5,140 nucleotides of DNA from NCBI GenBank assembly GCA_964473045.1, contig CAYYMX010000090.1, positions 1-5,140 on the forward strand. The letters are read 5' to 3'. Positions 1 to 5,140 of this stretch are shown piece after piece (the stretch's first letter is position 1; each line of letters starts with the position of its first letter). Position numbers and translations under genes: made by a program. This stretch comes from CAYYMX01 sp964473045 (lineage in GTDB: Bacteria; Pseudomonadota; Alphaproteobacteria; Methylaequorales; Methylaequoraceae). Under the pieces are notes generated by a model. That model had not been told where the DNA came from, ran no database searches, and saw only the letters and a program-made list of their open reading frames with translations.

Positions 1-1
1 T

Positions 2-1159
2 CTACCTTTTATTACCGCTGATGCCTCTGGCCCAAAACATCTAAACATAAAACTATCGAGATCTAAATTTGAATCATTGGTCGCAGATTTGGTAGAAAAA
101 ACAATTGAACCTTGTAAGCAAGCAATTAAGGATGCTGGTTTAAGTGCAGGTGAGATTAATGATGTAATACTTGTCGGAGGAATGACAAGAATGCCTAGAG
201 TAATTGAAGCAGTAAAAAACTTTTTTGGAAAAGAACCAAATAGAAGTGTAAACCCTGATGAAGTTGTTGCAGTTGGTGCTGCTATTCAAGGTGGGGTTCT
301 CGCAGGGGATGTAAAAGATGTATTGCTGTTAGACGTTACACCTTTATCACTAGGAATAGAAACACTAGGTGGTGTTTTTACTAAGCTGATAGAGAAAAAC
401 ACGACAGTTCCAACGAACAAAAGTCAAACATTTTCAACTGCAGATGATAATCAATCAGCTGTAACAATAAGAGTTTTTCAAGGAGAAAGACAGATTGCGG
501 GTGATAACAAATTACTAGGACAGTTTGATTTAGTTGGCATTCCTCCAGCACCAAAAGGAACCCCACAAATAGAGGTTACCTTTGATATAGATGCTAATGG
601 AATAGTTAAGGTTTCAGCTAAAGACAAAGCAACTGGCAAAGAACATCAGATACAAATAAAGGCTTCCGGAGGACTTTCTGATGAGGAAATTGAAAAAATG
701 GTTAAAGATGCGGAGGCTAACGCTGATGTAGATAAAAAGAAAATTGAAGCTATTGAAGCTAGAAATAATGCTGATTCGATTGTAAATAGCACGGAAAAAA
801 GTCTTAAGGAACATGGCTCAAAAATTCCAAAGGAAGACAAAGATAAGATAGAAAAATCTTTAGATGACCTAAAAAATCTTCTTAAAGATGAAAAAACTGA
901 AGTTAAAGCTCTTAAAGATAAAACTGATAAATTGATCCAAGATTCTATGAAGCTTGGAGAAATTATGTATAAAGAGGCTCAAGAAAAAGAAGCTAAAGAA
1001 AAAGAAGGTAAAGAGAAAAAAGAGAGTTCAAGTTCAAAAAAAGATCAGAAAAACAAAGGAAAAAAAGACTCTAAAGTTGTTGATGCTGAATTTGAAGATG
1101 TTTCAGATAAAAAAGATTCAGATAAAGATGACAAGAATAAAAAAGAAAAATCTGCTTAA
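2..1159 (+). CDS. dnaK: Molecular chaperone DnaK (Hsp70), 3' part, truncated by window start
   Basis: This is the C-terminal 385 residues of the ATP-driven Hsp70 chaperone, which binds exposed hydrophobic segments of cytoplasmic client proteins with DnaJ and GrpE. The frame is open to the window edge and begins LPFITADASGP, a conserved DnaK segment, so roughly 270 N-terminal residues lie outside. A TTG at 77 is an internal Leu, not a start. In the fragment, residues 56-65 (ILVGGMTRMP) are the late nucleotide-binding motif, 106-112 (DVLLLDV) the allosteric interdomain linker, about 113-225 the beta substrate-binding domain, and about 226-320 the helical lid. Residues from about 321 form a Lys/Glu/Asp/Ser-rich tail. 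The usual family ending (DAEFEDV, 361-367) is present but is followed by 18 more charged residues, which is unusual. dnaJ follows after 17 bases. The promoter is outside the window, so heat-shock control cannot be assessed. Identification is very secure. Confidence 0.98.
   Translation, partial: LPFITADASGPKHLNIKLSRSKFESLVADLVEKTIEPCKQAIKDAGLSAGEINDVILVGGMTRMPRVIEAVKNFFGKEPNRSVNPDEVVAVGAAIQGGVLAGDVKDVLLLDVTPLSLGIETLGGVFTKLIEKNTTVPTNKSQTFSTADDNQSAVTIRVFQGERQIAGDNKLLGQFDLVGIPPAPKGTPQIEVTFDIDANGIVKVSAKDKATGKEHQIQIKASGGLSDEEIEKMVKDAEANADVDKKKIEAIEARNNADSIVNSTEKSLKEHGSKIPKEDKDKIEKSLDDLKNLLKDEKTEVKALKDKTDKLIQDSMKLGEIMYKEAQEKEAKEKEGKEKKESSSSKKDQKNKGKKDSKVVDAEFEDVSDKKDSDKDDKNKKEKSA
977..1021 (+). repeat. 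Three imperfect 15-base tandem repeats in the dnaK tail
   Basis: Three consecutive in-frame 15-base units encode AQEKE, AKEKE and GKEKK. They begin the charged tail of DnaK just after the helical lid. The unit is a multiple of three, so gain or loss of a copy would keep the frame. The units are imperfect and lie in a purine-rich stretch, so part of the similarity could be compositional. Confidence 0.6.
1103..1132 (+). repeat. Two 15-base tandem repeats in the extreme 3' end of dnaK
   Basis: Two adjacent in-frame 15-base units encode SDKKD and SDKDD. They lie immediately after the conserved DAEFEDV ending and form over half of the 18-residue extension beyond it. The repeat suggests that the extension grew by duplication of a short coding unit; that origin is an inference. 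Confidence 0.55.
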
Positions 1160-1176
1160 TTTGAACAAAACTATGA

Positions 1177-2301
1177 ATGTCTAAAAGAGATTATTATGAT
1201 ATTTTGGGTGTTTCTAGAGATGCTGATTCAAATGCATTAAAAAGTGCATATAGAAAACTAGCTATGGAACATCACCCAGATAAAAACCCTGGAGATAAAG
1301 CTTCTGAAAAAAGTTTTAAAGAAATTTCTGAGGCCTATGAGGTTCTTTCAAGTCCTGAAAAAAGGCAGGCTTATGATTCTTACGGCCACGATGCCTTTAG
1401 TCAGGGTCGAGGAGGATTTCAAGATGGTTTTGGAGCTGGGTTTGGTAGTTTCTCAGATATTTTCGAGGATTTTTTTGGTGATATCGGAGGTGGAGGAGGT
1501 CGTAAAAGAGAAGCTCAAAAAGGACAAGATTTAAAGTATGAAATAGATGTAGATTTGAGAGAAGCCTACACGGGTATAAAAAAAGAAATTTCATTTGACA
1601 CCTTGATTAAGTGTGATACTTGCGAAGGATCTGGTTCTGAAAAAGGGGATGGATTGAAAAGCTGTGGTGTTTGCAGTGGTTCTGGGAGGACCAGAGCATC
1701 ACAAGGTTTTTTTACGGTTGAAAGAACTTGTTCGGCATGCGGTGGTGCTGGCCAAGTTATAACTGACCCATGTAATTCTTGTAATGGAGAAGGTAGAAAA
1801 AGAAAAAATAGAAAAATTGAAGTTAATGTTCCTGCTGGAGTTGAAGATGGCAGTAGAATAAGACTTTCAGGTGAAGGAGCTGTAGGGCCAAATGGTTCTT
1901 CACCTGGTGACTTGTACTTGTTTGTTAGTATGATTGACCATTCAATATTTGAAAGGGATGGTTCAAATATATTTTGTAGTGTTCCTATCTCAATCGTTGA
2001 GGCGTCATTAGGAGGGTCTGTTGAAGTTCCAACATTGTCTGGGGGGAGAGCCAAGGTAAAAATTCCGCCTGGCTCACAAAGTGGTGACCAGTTTAGATTA
2101 ACTGGAAAAGGCATGCCTGCTCTTAGATCAACCTCATTTGGAGATATGATAATTTCATTAATGGTTGAAATTCCAAAAAATTTGTCAGACAATCAAATAA
2201 GACTCTTAAAAGAATTCAATGAAGAATCAACACAAAAAAACAACCCAGAAAGTACTGGTTTTTTTTCCAAAGTCAAAGACTTTTGGGATGGTTTAACATA
2301 G
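1177..2301 (+). CDS. dnaJ: Chaperone protein DnaJ (type I Hsp40)
   Basis: This is the complete 374-residue cytoplasmic co-chaperone that delivers unfolded clients to DnaK and stimulates its ATPase. The domains are in canonical type I order. The J-domain is about residues 4-70, with the catalytic HPD triad at 33-35. The Gly/Phe-rich linker is about 76-108 and includes a DIF motif at 94-96. The zinc-finger domain has all four CxxCxGxG modules intact (starting at C146, C163, C185 and C199). The C-terminal beta domains follow, and the protein ends FFSKVKDFWDGLT, as in alphaproteobacterial DnaJ. The ATG at 1177 gives the standard MSKRDYYDILGV start. The 17-base spacer after dnaK has no clear Shine-Dalgarno, and an overlapping out-of-frame ATG lies 4 bases upstream. 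dapB follows after 4 bases. A T8 run near the 3' end (2259-2266) is the only oddity. Length and domains are normal for the family. Confidence 0.98.
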   Translation: MSKRDYYDILGVSRDADSNALKSAYRKLAMEHHPDKNPGDKASEKSFKEISEAYEVLSSPEKRQAYDSYGHDAFSQGRGGFQDGFGAGFGSFSDIFEDFFGDIGGGGGRKREAQKGQDLKYEIDVDLREAYTGIKKEISFDTLIKCDTCEGSGSEKGDGLKSCGVCSGSGRTRASQGFFTVERTCSACGGAGQVITDPCNSCNGEGRKRKNRKIEVNVPAGVEDGSRIRLSGEGAVGPNGSSPGDLYLFVSMIDHSIFERDGSNIFCSVPISIVEASLGGSVEVPTLSGGRAKVKIPPGSQSGDQFRLTGKGMPALRSTSFGDMIISLMVEIPKNLSDNQIRLLKEFNEESTQKNNPESTGFFSKVKDFWDGLT

Positions 2302-2305
2302 CAAT

Positions 2306-3082
2306 ATGAAAAAAATTAAAGTAGGTATTTTTGGCCCAGCAGGAAGAATGGGTTCTGATATTTTGCTACGAATTCCCAACTTTAAAAATCTTGAAATTTC
2401 TAGTTTGTGTGAAAGAAAAGGGCATTTATCAGTAGGCAAATCGCTTTGTGGTTGTATGATTCATGAGGATGTAAAAAAAATTATTTCTTCATCGGATGTT
2501 GTAATTGATTTTACAATCCCAAAGGCAACCATCCAACTTTTGGAAACTTTGAAAAACAATAAAAATGTCTGTCTTGTTACAGGTACAACAGGATATAGCG
2601 AAAAAGAAGAAAAGCTTTTTAAAAAACTTTCGCATGGACTTAAAGTTTTGCGATCATTTAATATGAGCATTGGAATTAATTTATTACGAAATCTAGTCGA
2701 AGTTTCATCCAAAAGAATCGGTAATTTTTCAGATATAGAAATTTCAGAAATACACCACAATAAAAAAAGAGATATACCTTCAGGAACTGCAATGATTCTA
2801 GCTGATTCAATTAAGCAAGGTAATACGAAAGTTAATAAATTTTCGTTTAGAGAGAAAGGCTCTAATAGTCAAAGAAAAATGCATGAAATAGGCTTCTCAT
2901 CGATACGTGGTGGTGATGTTGTTGGAGAACACACAGTATATTTTTTTATGGATGGAGAAAGAATTGAGCTTACCCATAAAGCGACTGATAGAAAGATTTT
3001 TTCAAATGGTGCCCTTGAGGCTGCAGGGTGGTTATATAATAAAAAACCAGGTTTATACTCAATAATCGACATGTTAGGTTAA
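2306..3082 (+). CDS. dapB: 4-hydroxy-tetrahydrodipicolinate reductase DapB
   Basis: This cytoplasmic enzyme makes tetrahydrodipicolinate from hydroxy-tetrahydrodipicolinate using NAD(P)H, the second committed step to diaminopimelate and lysine. The 258 residues are slightly shorter than E. coli DapB (273). The N-terminal Rossmann motif is GIFGPAGRMG (7-16), with Pro where Ala, Ser or Gly is common. VVIDFT (65-70) and VTGTTG (91-96) complete the cofactor side. The catalytic segment EIHHNKKRDIPSGTA (148-162) holds the expected His pair (150, 151), the active-site Lys (154) and the PSGT substrate loop. RGGDVVGEHT (201-210) and ELTHKATDRKIFSNGALEAA (221-240) are conserved C-terminal motifs. The ATG at 2306 is 4 bases after the dnaJ stop, with no Shine-Dalgarno, which suggests translational coupling. 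All key residues are present, so it is probably active. Confidence 0.97.
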   Translation: MKKIKVGIFGPAGRMGSDILLRIPNFKNLEISSLCERKGHLSVGKSLCGCMIHEDVKKIISSSDVVIDFTIPKATIQLLETLKNNKNVCLVTGTTGYSEKEEKLFKKLSHGLKVLRSFNMSIGINLLRNLVEVSSKRIGNFSDIEISEIHHNKKRDIPSGTAMILADSIKQGNTKVNKFSFREKGSNSQRKMHEIGFSSIRGGDVVGEHTVYFFMDGERIELTHKATDRKIFSNGALEAAGWLYNKKPGLYSIIDMLG

Positions 3083-3085
3083 ATC

Positions 3086-3649
3086 ATGTTGAAAATACTT
3101 TTTGTTTTTTTATCTTTTTTAGGATTAGTTGGATGTGAAGAAAAGATATCTGAAAGTGATCTTGAAACATATAAAACTTTGATGAATGTTAGGCTTGGTC
3201 ACCTTGGGAATGCTATAATTATTCAAGGTAGACTTTTAGACGCTTATAATCTTAGAAATGATAGAGCGGATGAAGATCACTTTAAAGAAGCGGAAGAGTT
3301 GTTAAAAGGGCATTTAGACTCCTTTGGTAGACCAGACGAATTAAAGAGTTTAAAAATACCAAATTCGATACAATTAAGAGGAATTCATGATAAATTAATT
3401 GAAACATCTGAACTTTTGATTTCTTCAGTGAATTTACTTGAAGACCATGCTTGGTTGGGGGGCTCTGTTAGTCTTGCTGAACGTAGTTTGGATACAGCAA
3501 GATTTACCTTTCAAAATGCTGTAAAAACAATTTATAACATTGATGATGAAAAAAAAATAAAACCAATTATGGAGCACCAAGAATACGATGTTGGAGAAAA
3601 ACCCGAGAAATTATTTGATCAAAAAGGGAATTTAAAAACAAAGGATTAA
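3086..3649 (+). CDS. Predicted small lipoprotein of unknown function
   Basis: I do not recognise the family of this 187-residue protein. The N-terminus is a classic lipoprotein signal: a Lys at position 3, a hydrophobic stretch (4-16) and a lipobox LVGC with the lipidated Cys at 17. The mature protein would therefore be anchored to a membrane on the periplasmic side. It has no further membrane segment. It looks largely alpha-helical, with probable helices near 24-55, 63-80, 92-121 and 126-151 split by short Gly/Pro/Asn-rich breaks, which would suit a small helical bundle. A charged, probably disordered C-terminus follows (about 152-187). Only one Cys is present and no catalytic motif is evident. 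The gene starts 3 bases after dapB and is probably the last cistron of the dnaK-dnaJ-dapB unit. Its TAA overlaps the stop of the convergent transporter gene. The coding call is strong; the function is unknown. Confidence 0.85.
   Translation: MLKILFVFLSFLGLVGCEEKISESDLETYKTLMNVRLGHLGNAIIIQGRLLDAYNLRNDRADEDHFKEAEELLKGHLDSFGRPDELKSLKIPNSIQLRGIHDKLIETSELLISSVNLLEDHAWLGGSVSLAERSLDTARFTFQNAVKTIYNIDDEKKIKPIMEHQEYDVGEKPEKLFDQKGNLKTKD
3646..3649. other. Shared TTAA: convergent stop codons overlapping by 4 bases
   Basis: The palindrome TTAA supplies TAA (3647-3649) to the + strand lipoprotein gene and, read on the other strand, TAA (3648-3646) to the transporter gene. The two operons therefore meet with no intergenic space. 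Any terminator for either would have to lie inside the opposing coding region, and I see no strong GC-rich hairpin nearby. Confidence 0.95.
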
Positions 3650-4566
3650 AAAGACATTTTTTTGTTAACTAAGAATCCACCTAAAACAATCAATATTAAA
3701 CCCAAAAAAAGATTGGTAGTTAATTCCTCGTTTAGAAATAGGTAGGACCAGAAAAAGCCAAAACATGGAATAAGATAGTTACTTTGACTGGCAAAAACCG
3801 CTGAATGAATTTTTATTATAGAAAAAAAAATACTGACAGCTAGCCCAGTACAAACTACACCTAAAATAGAAGCGGAAATAAAACTTTTTATTGAAATTGA
3901 CTCTATCATACTGTGAAACTCATTGTTTGAAAATTTTAGTAAAAGAATTGAAACTGGTAGCGAGATAATAGTTGCGAGAATAGTTGAACCAGTTGCAACT
4001 TCAATTGCAGATTGTGTCCCAGTTTTTTTTACCCAATTAGCTGATATTGCGTAAAAAATAGCAGACAGAAGAATTAGAAACGAGAACGAGGTGTTAAGAA
4101 TGTTTTCAACCACATTTTTGTCTGGTGAAATAAACACAATCATTCCACTAAAACCAATAATTATTCCAATCAGTGTTATAAAATTAAAAGATCTATTTTT
4201 TTTAAAAAAAAAGGCAATTAAAAAAGTAAATAATGGCATTGTTCCAATTAAGGTTGATGCAACAAAACTATCAACATAAATTTCTGTCCAACTAATTAAG
4301 TTAAATGGTAAAACATTCCCAAAAATTGCTATAACAAAAAGATCAAAAAGATTAGAAGAAAAAAAATTAGTTTTTTTTTTAATAATACAAAAAATCACTA
4401 AGAACAGTGAGGCGATAAATAATCTATAAAACGTCAATATTGAAGGAGGGATTGTTTCAACGCTTATCTTAATAAAAATGAATGAGCTACCCCAGATGGC
4501 TGATAAAATTATCAGTGAGAAAAAGCTATAAATGTTAAGCAGACTGCTTTTTTCAGAACTTTTCAC
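3646..4566 (-). CDS. EamA/DMT-family transporter
   Basis: This is an integral inner-membrane permease of the drug/metabolite transporter superfamily; members move amino acids, nucleotides or other small metabolites. The substrate cannot be read from sequence. The 306 residues (normal size) hold ten probable membrane helices near 14-34, 40-61, 74-93, 101-121, 128-147, 161-178, 188-210, 227-250, 255-275 and 284-301, forming two EamA repeats. Typical signatures are AIWGSSFIFIK in helix 1 and SNYLIPCFGFFWSYLFLNEEL in the second repeat. The start is GTG at 4566: the next in-frame codons upstream offer no ATG/GTG/TTG before a stop, and no ATG lies between the GTG and helix 1. The gene overlaps the upstream DUF2244 gene by 14 bases, so the two are probably co-transcribed. 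Long A/T runs cross two loops. The family call is secure. Confidence 0.95.
   Translation of the reverse strand: MKSSEKSSLLNIYSFFSLIILSAIWGSSFIFIKISVETIPPSILTFYRLFIASLFLVIFCIIKKKTNFFSSNLFDLFVIAIFGNVLPFNLISWTEIYVDSFVASTLIGTMPLFTFLIAFFFKKNRSFNFITLIGIIIGFSGMIVFISPDKNVVENILNTSFSFLILLSAIFYAISANWVKKTGTQSAIEVATGSTILATIISLPVSILLLKFSNNEFHSMIESISIKSFISASILGVVCTGLAVSIFFSIIKIHSAVFASQSNYLIPCFGFFWSYLFLNEELTTNLFLGLILIVLGGFLVNKKMSF
4196..4212. repeat. T8-A9 tract, palindromic, inside the transporter gene
   Basis: On the + strand eight T are followed directly by nine A; the first 16 bases are a perfect palindrome. On the coding strand it encodes the Phe-Phe-Phe-Lys-Lys part of the loop between helices 4 and 5 (about residues 119-123). 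Such a tract is intrinsically curved or rigid and slippage-prone. It may be no more than a result of low GC and the hydrophobic-then-basic coding need. Confidence 0.9.
4371..4380. repeat. Ten-base T run (A10 on coding strand) in the transporter gene
   Basis: This is the longest homopolymer in the window. On the coding strand it is A10, encoding the Lys-Lys-Lys loop after helix 2 (about residues 63-65). An eight-base T run follows on the coding strand a few codons later. A one-base slip would disrupt the protein after its second helix. Confidence 0.9.
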
Positions 4567-5032
4567 TAAATTGAATTTTATAATTTTTCAAAGCGTTTAG
4601 AATTTTGTTCTTCAGCCTTATCTTGTCATGATTGTTTAGAAAAGAACCAATAAAAACAACCTTTTTTTTTGATCGCAAAACTAATTGGTTTCGGTGTCTT
4701 TGTAATTCTTGAATCTCAACTTTTGTCCAATACGGCTCAAGGTTCCAGGTTTGTTTTTTCCCTGATGGAAAATTTCTAGTAATTAAAAGTTTTCTTTTAA
4801 TTAACATTAAGTTTTCAAAAATTTCACCAGATTTGTAGTTAATTTTAAAAGCCCAATATAAAAGCAAAACATCAAGCCCTAAAAAACCAAAGACTGGCCA
4901 TGCACCAATATAGAAAAAAACAATGCCAATAGAGAAAAACACTAAAGAAATCATAAACATTAAGTTTCTGAAAGCTTTTTTTGACAGACTTCGGTAAGGG
5001 ATAACAGTTTCATTAAGAAAAGTTTTTTTCAT
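4553..5032 (-). CDS. DUF2244 family membrane protein
   Basis: This 159-residue protein matches the DUF2244 family, whose biochemical role is not known. Visible signatures are the N-terminal PYRSLSKKAFRNLM (12-25; family form is P-[HN]-RSLS), the hydrophobic hairpin with GAWPVFGFLGLDVLLLYWAF (43-62), the following NYKSGE (65-70), and the NLEPYW (97-102) and LVLRSKKK (117-124) blocks of the C-terminal part. It should have two membrane helices (about 23-42 and 46-63) with both ends in the cytoplasm, and a mainly beta soluble portion. I chose the ATG at 5032; a TTG codon immediately upstream would add one residue. The gene overlaps the downstream transporter by 14 bases and diverges from an nth-like gene. 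As I recall, DUF2244 genes lie beside nth in other Alphaproteobacteria, which supports both calls. Confidence 0.92.
   Translation of the reverse strand: MKKTFLNETVIPYRSLSKKAFRNLMFMISLVFFSIGIVFFYIGAWPVFGFLGLDVLLLYWAFKINYKSGEIFENLMLIKRKLLITRNFPSGKKQTWNLEPYWTKVEIQELQRHRNQLVLRSKKKVVFIGSFLNNHDKIRLKNKILNALKNYKIQFSEKF
4662..4670. repeat. Nine-base T run (A9 on coding strand) in the DUF2244 gene
   Basis: On the coding strand this A9 run encodes the Lys-Lys-Lys of LRSKKKVVF (residues 122-124). A slip here would change the last quarter of the protein. It is one of several long A/T runs in the - strand operon. Confidence 0.85.
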
Positions 5033-5036
5033 CAAT

Positions 5037-5042
5037 ATTATA
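5037..5042 (-). promoter_or_regulatory. Probable -10 element for the DUF2244-transporter operon
   Basis: The - strand reads a perfect TATAAT ending 4 bases before the ATG at 5032. The overlapping TATATA (5044-5039) leaves exactly 6 bases to the ATG. Either hexamer puts the transcription start at or next to the start codon, so a leaderless or nearly leaderless message is predicted. No convincing -35 is visible, and the spacer is so AT-rich that a chance match is possible. Confidence 0.5.
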
Positions 5043-5069
5043 TAAAGTTAATTTTCTAGATTTTAAAGA

Positions 5070-5075
5070 TATAAT
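5070..5075 (+). promoter_or_regulatory. Probable -10 element for the nth-like gene
   Basis: This is a perfect TATAAT with 6 bases between it and the ATG at 5082, which puts +1 on the A of the start codon and predicts a leaderless message. The best -35 candidate (TTAATT at 5048-5053, 16-base spacing) is weak. It lies in the same 49-base spacer as the opposing - strand hexamer. Confidence 0.55.
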
Positions 5076-5081
5076 TTAAGA

Positions 5082-5140
5082 ATGTTAATAGAAAAAAAAA
5101 TTAACGAATTATTTAAAATTTTAAAAAGAAGAAACCCAAA
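5082..5140 (+). CDS. nth: Start of a gene, probably endonuclease III (nth), truncated by window end
   Basis: Only 19 codons are visible, reading MLIEKKINELFKILKRRNP. Endonuclease III is a helix-hairpin-helix, iron-sulfur DNA glycosylase/AP lyase that removes oxidised pyrimidines. Its alphaproteobacterial members typically begin with a short basic segment followed by a pattern like I-x-x-[IL]-F-x-x-[LF]-x-x-x-NP before P-x-TEL, and the visible part matches up to NP. No catalytic or cluster residues are inside the window. Support comes from this N-terminal pattern, from the divergent DUF2244 neighbour and from nearby dapB, a grouping I recall from other Alphaproteobacteria. It starts at ATG with no Shine-Dalgarno, right behind a TATAAT. 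The call is probable rather than proven. Confidence 0.65.
   Translation, partial: MLIEKKINELFKILKRRNP

Noticed and set aside
77..79. TTG as a start codon for a 360-residue dnaK product
   Set aside because: The frame continues upstream to the window edge with conserved DnaK sequence, so this is an internal Leu codon.
954..1184. A 76-codon + strand open frame overlapping the end of dnaK and the start of dnaJ
   Set aside because: It is almost entirely Lys/Leu from reading the A-rich DnaK tail out of frame. The short ATG-AAT-GTC-TAA at 1173-1184 at its end could act as a tiny leader before dnaJ, but nothing supports this.
1566..2192. A 208-codon open frame on the - strand antisense to dnaJ
   Set aside because: dnaJ on the + strand is unmistakable across this span, and the antisense translation resembles no domain. 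It is a by-product of dnaJ codon use.
3646..3668. Possible terminator hairpin at the convergent stops (A5, GACA loop, T7)
   Set aside because: The stem would be only A-T pairs, too weak for an intrinsic terminator, and such pairings occur by chance throughout this AT-rich DNA.
4091..4279. A 62-codon + strand open frame inside the transporter gene
   Set aside because: It is antisense to well-conserved EamA membrane helices, is low in complexity and has no recognisable domain.
5033..5035. TTG start for the DUF2244 gene, one codon before the ATG
   Set aside because: The ATG at 5032 is the better codon, and the extra residue adds no conserved sequence. The TTG cannot be ruled out.
1..5140. Mobile element, CRISPR array, tRNA/rRNA, toxin-antitoxin or defence system
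   Set aside because: All space is filled by conserved chromosomal genes. I found no transposase or integrase motifs, no spaced direct repeats and no sequence resembling a tRNA. The window looks like vertically inherited core genome.

Overview
This is an AT-rich, densely packed stretch of bacterial chromosome. The gene set points to a marine-type, genome-streamlined alphaproteobacterium such as the SAR11 clade or a similar low-GC lineage. The reasons are the low GC content, many A/T homopolymers, spacers of 3 to 17 bases or gene overlaps, alphaproteobacterial DnaK/DnaJ/DapB sequences, and a DUF2244 gene beside what looks like endonuclease III (nth). The lineage is an inference from gene content and style; no rRNA or other phylogenetic marker is present.

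Layout on the + strand: the 3' part of dnaK (2-1159, cut by the window edge), dnaJ (1177-2301), dapB (2306-3082) and a small predicted lipoprotein of unknown function (3086-3649). The spacers are 17, 4 and 3 bases, so these four genes are probably one transcription unit. On the - strand, reading from right to left: a DUF2244 membrane protein (5032-4553) and an EamA/DMT-family transporter (4566-3646, GTG start), which overlap by 14 bases and are probably co-transcribed. The last bases (5082-5140) hold the start of a + strand gene that reads like the N-terminus of endonuclease III. No stretch longer than 50 bases lacks a gene.

The two operons converge at 3646-3649, where one TTAA provides both stop codons. 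The DUF2244 and nth-like genes diverge from a 49-base spacer with a perfect TATAAT on each strand. Both hexamers are so close to the start codons that leaderless or nearly leaderless transcripts are predicted. No start in the window has a convincing Shine-Dalgarno sequence.

Functionally the window combines protein folding (the DnaK-DnaJ Hsp70 machine), lysine/diaminopimelate synthesis (DapB), a probable exporter or permease, an integral membrane protein of unknown role and, probably, base-excision DNA repair. I see no mobile element, CRISPR array, RNA gene, toxin-antitoxin pair or defence system. The least explained parts are the lipoprotein, the long repeat-bearing charged tail of DnaK, and the compact divergent promoter region.
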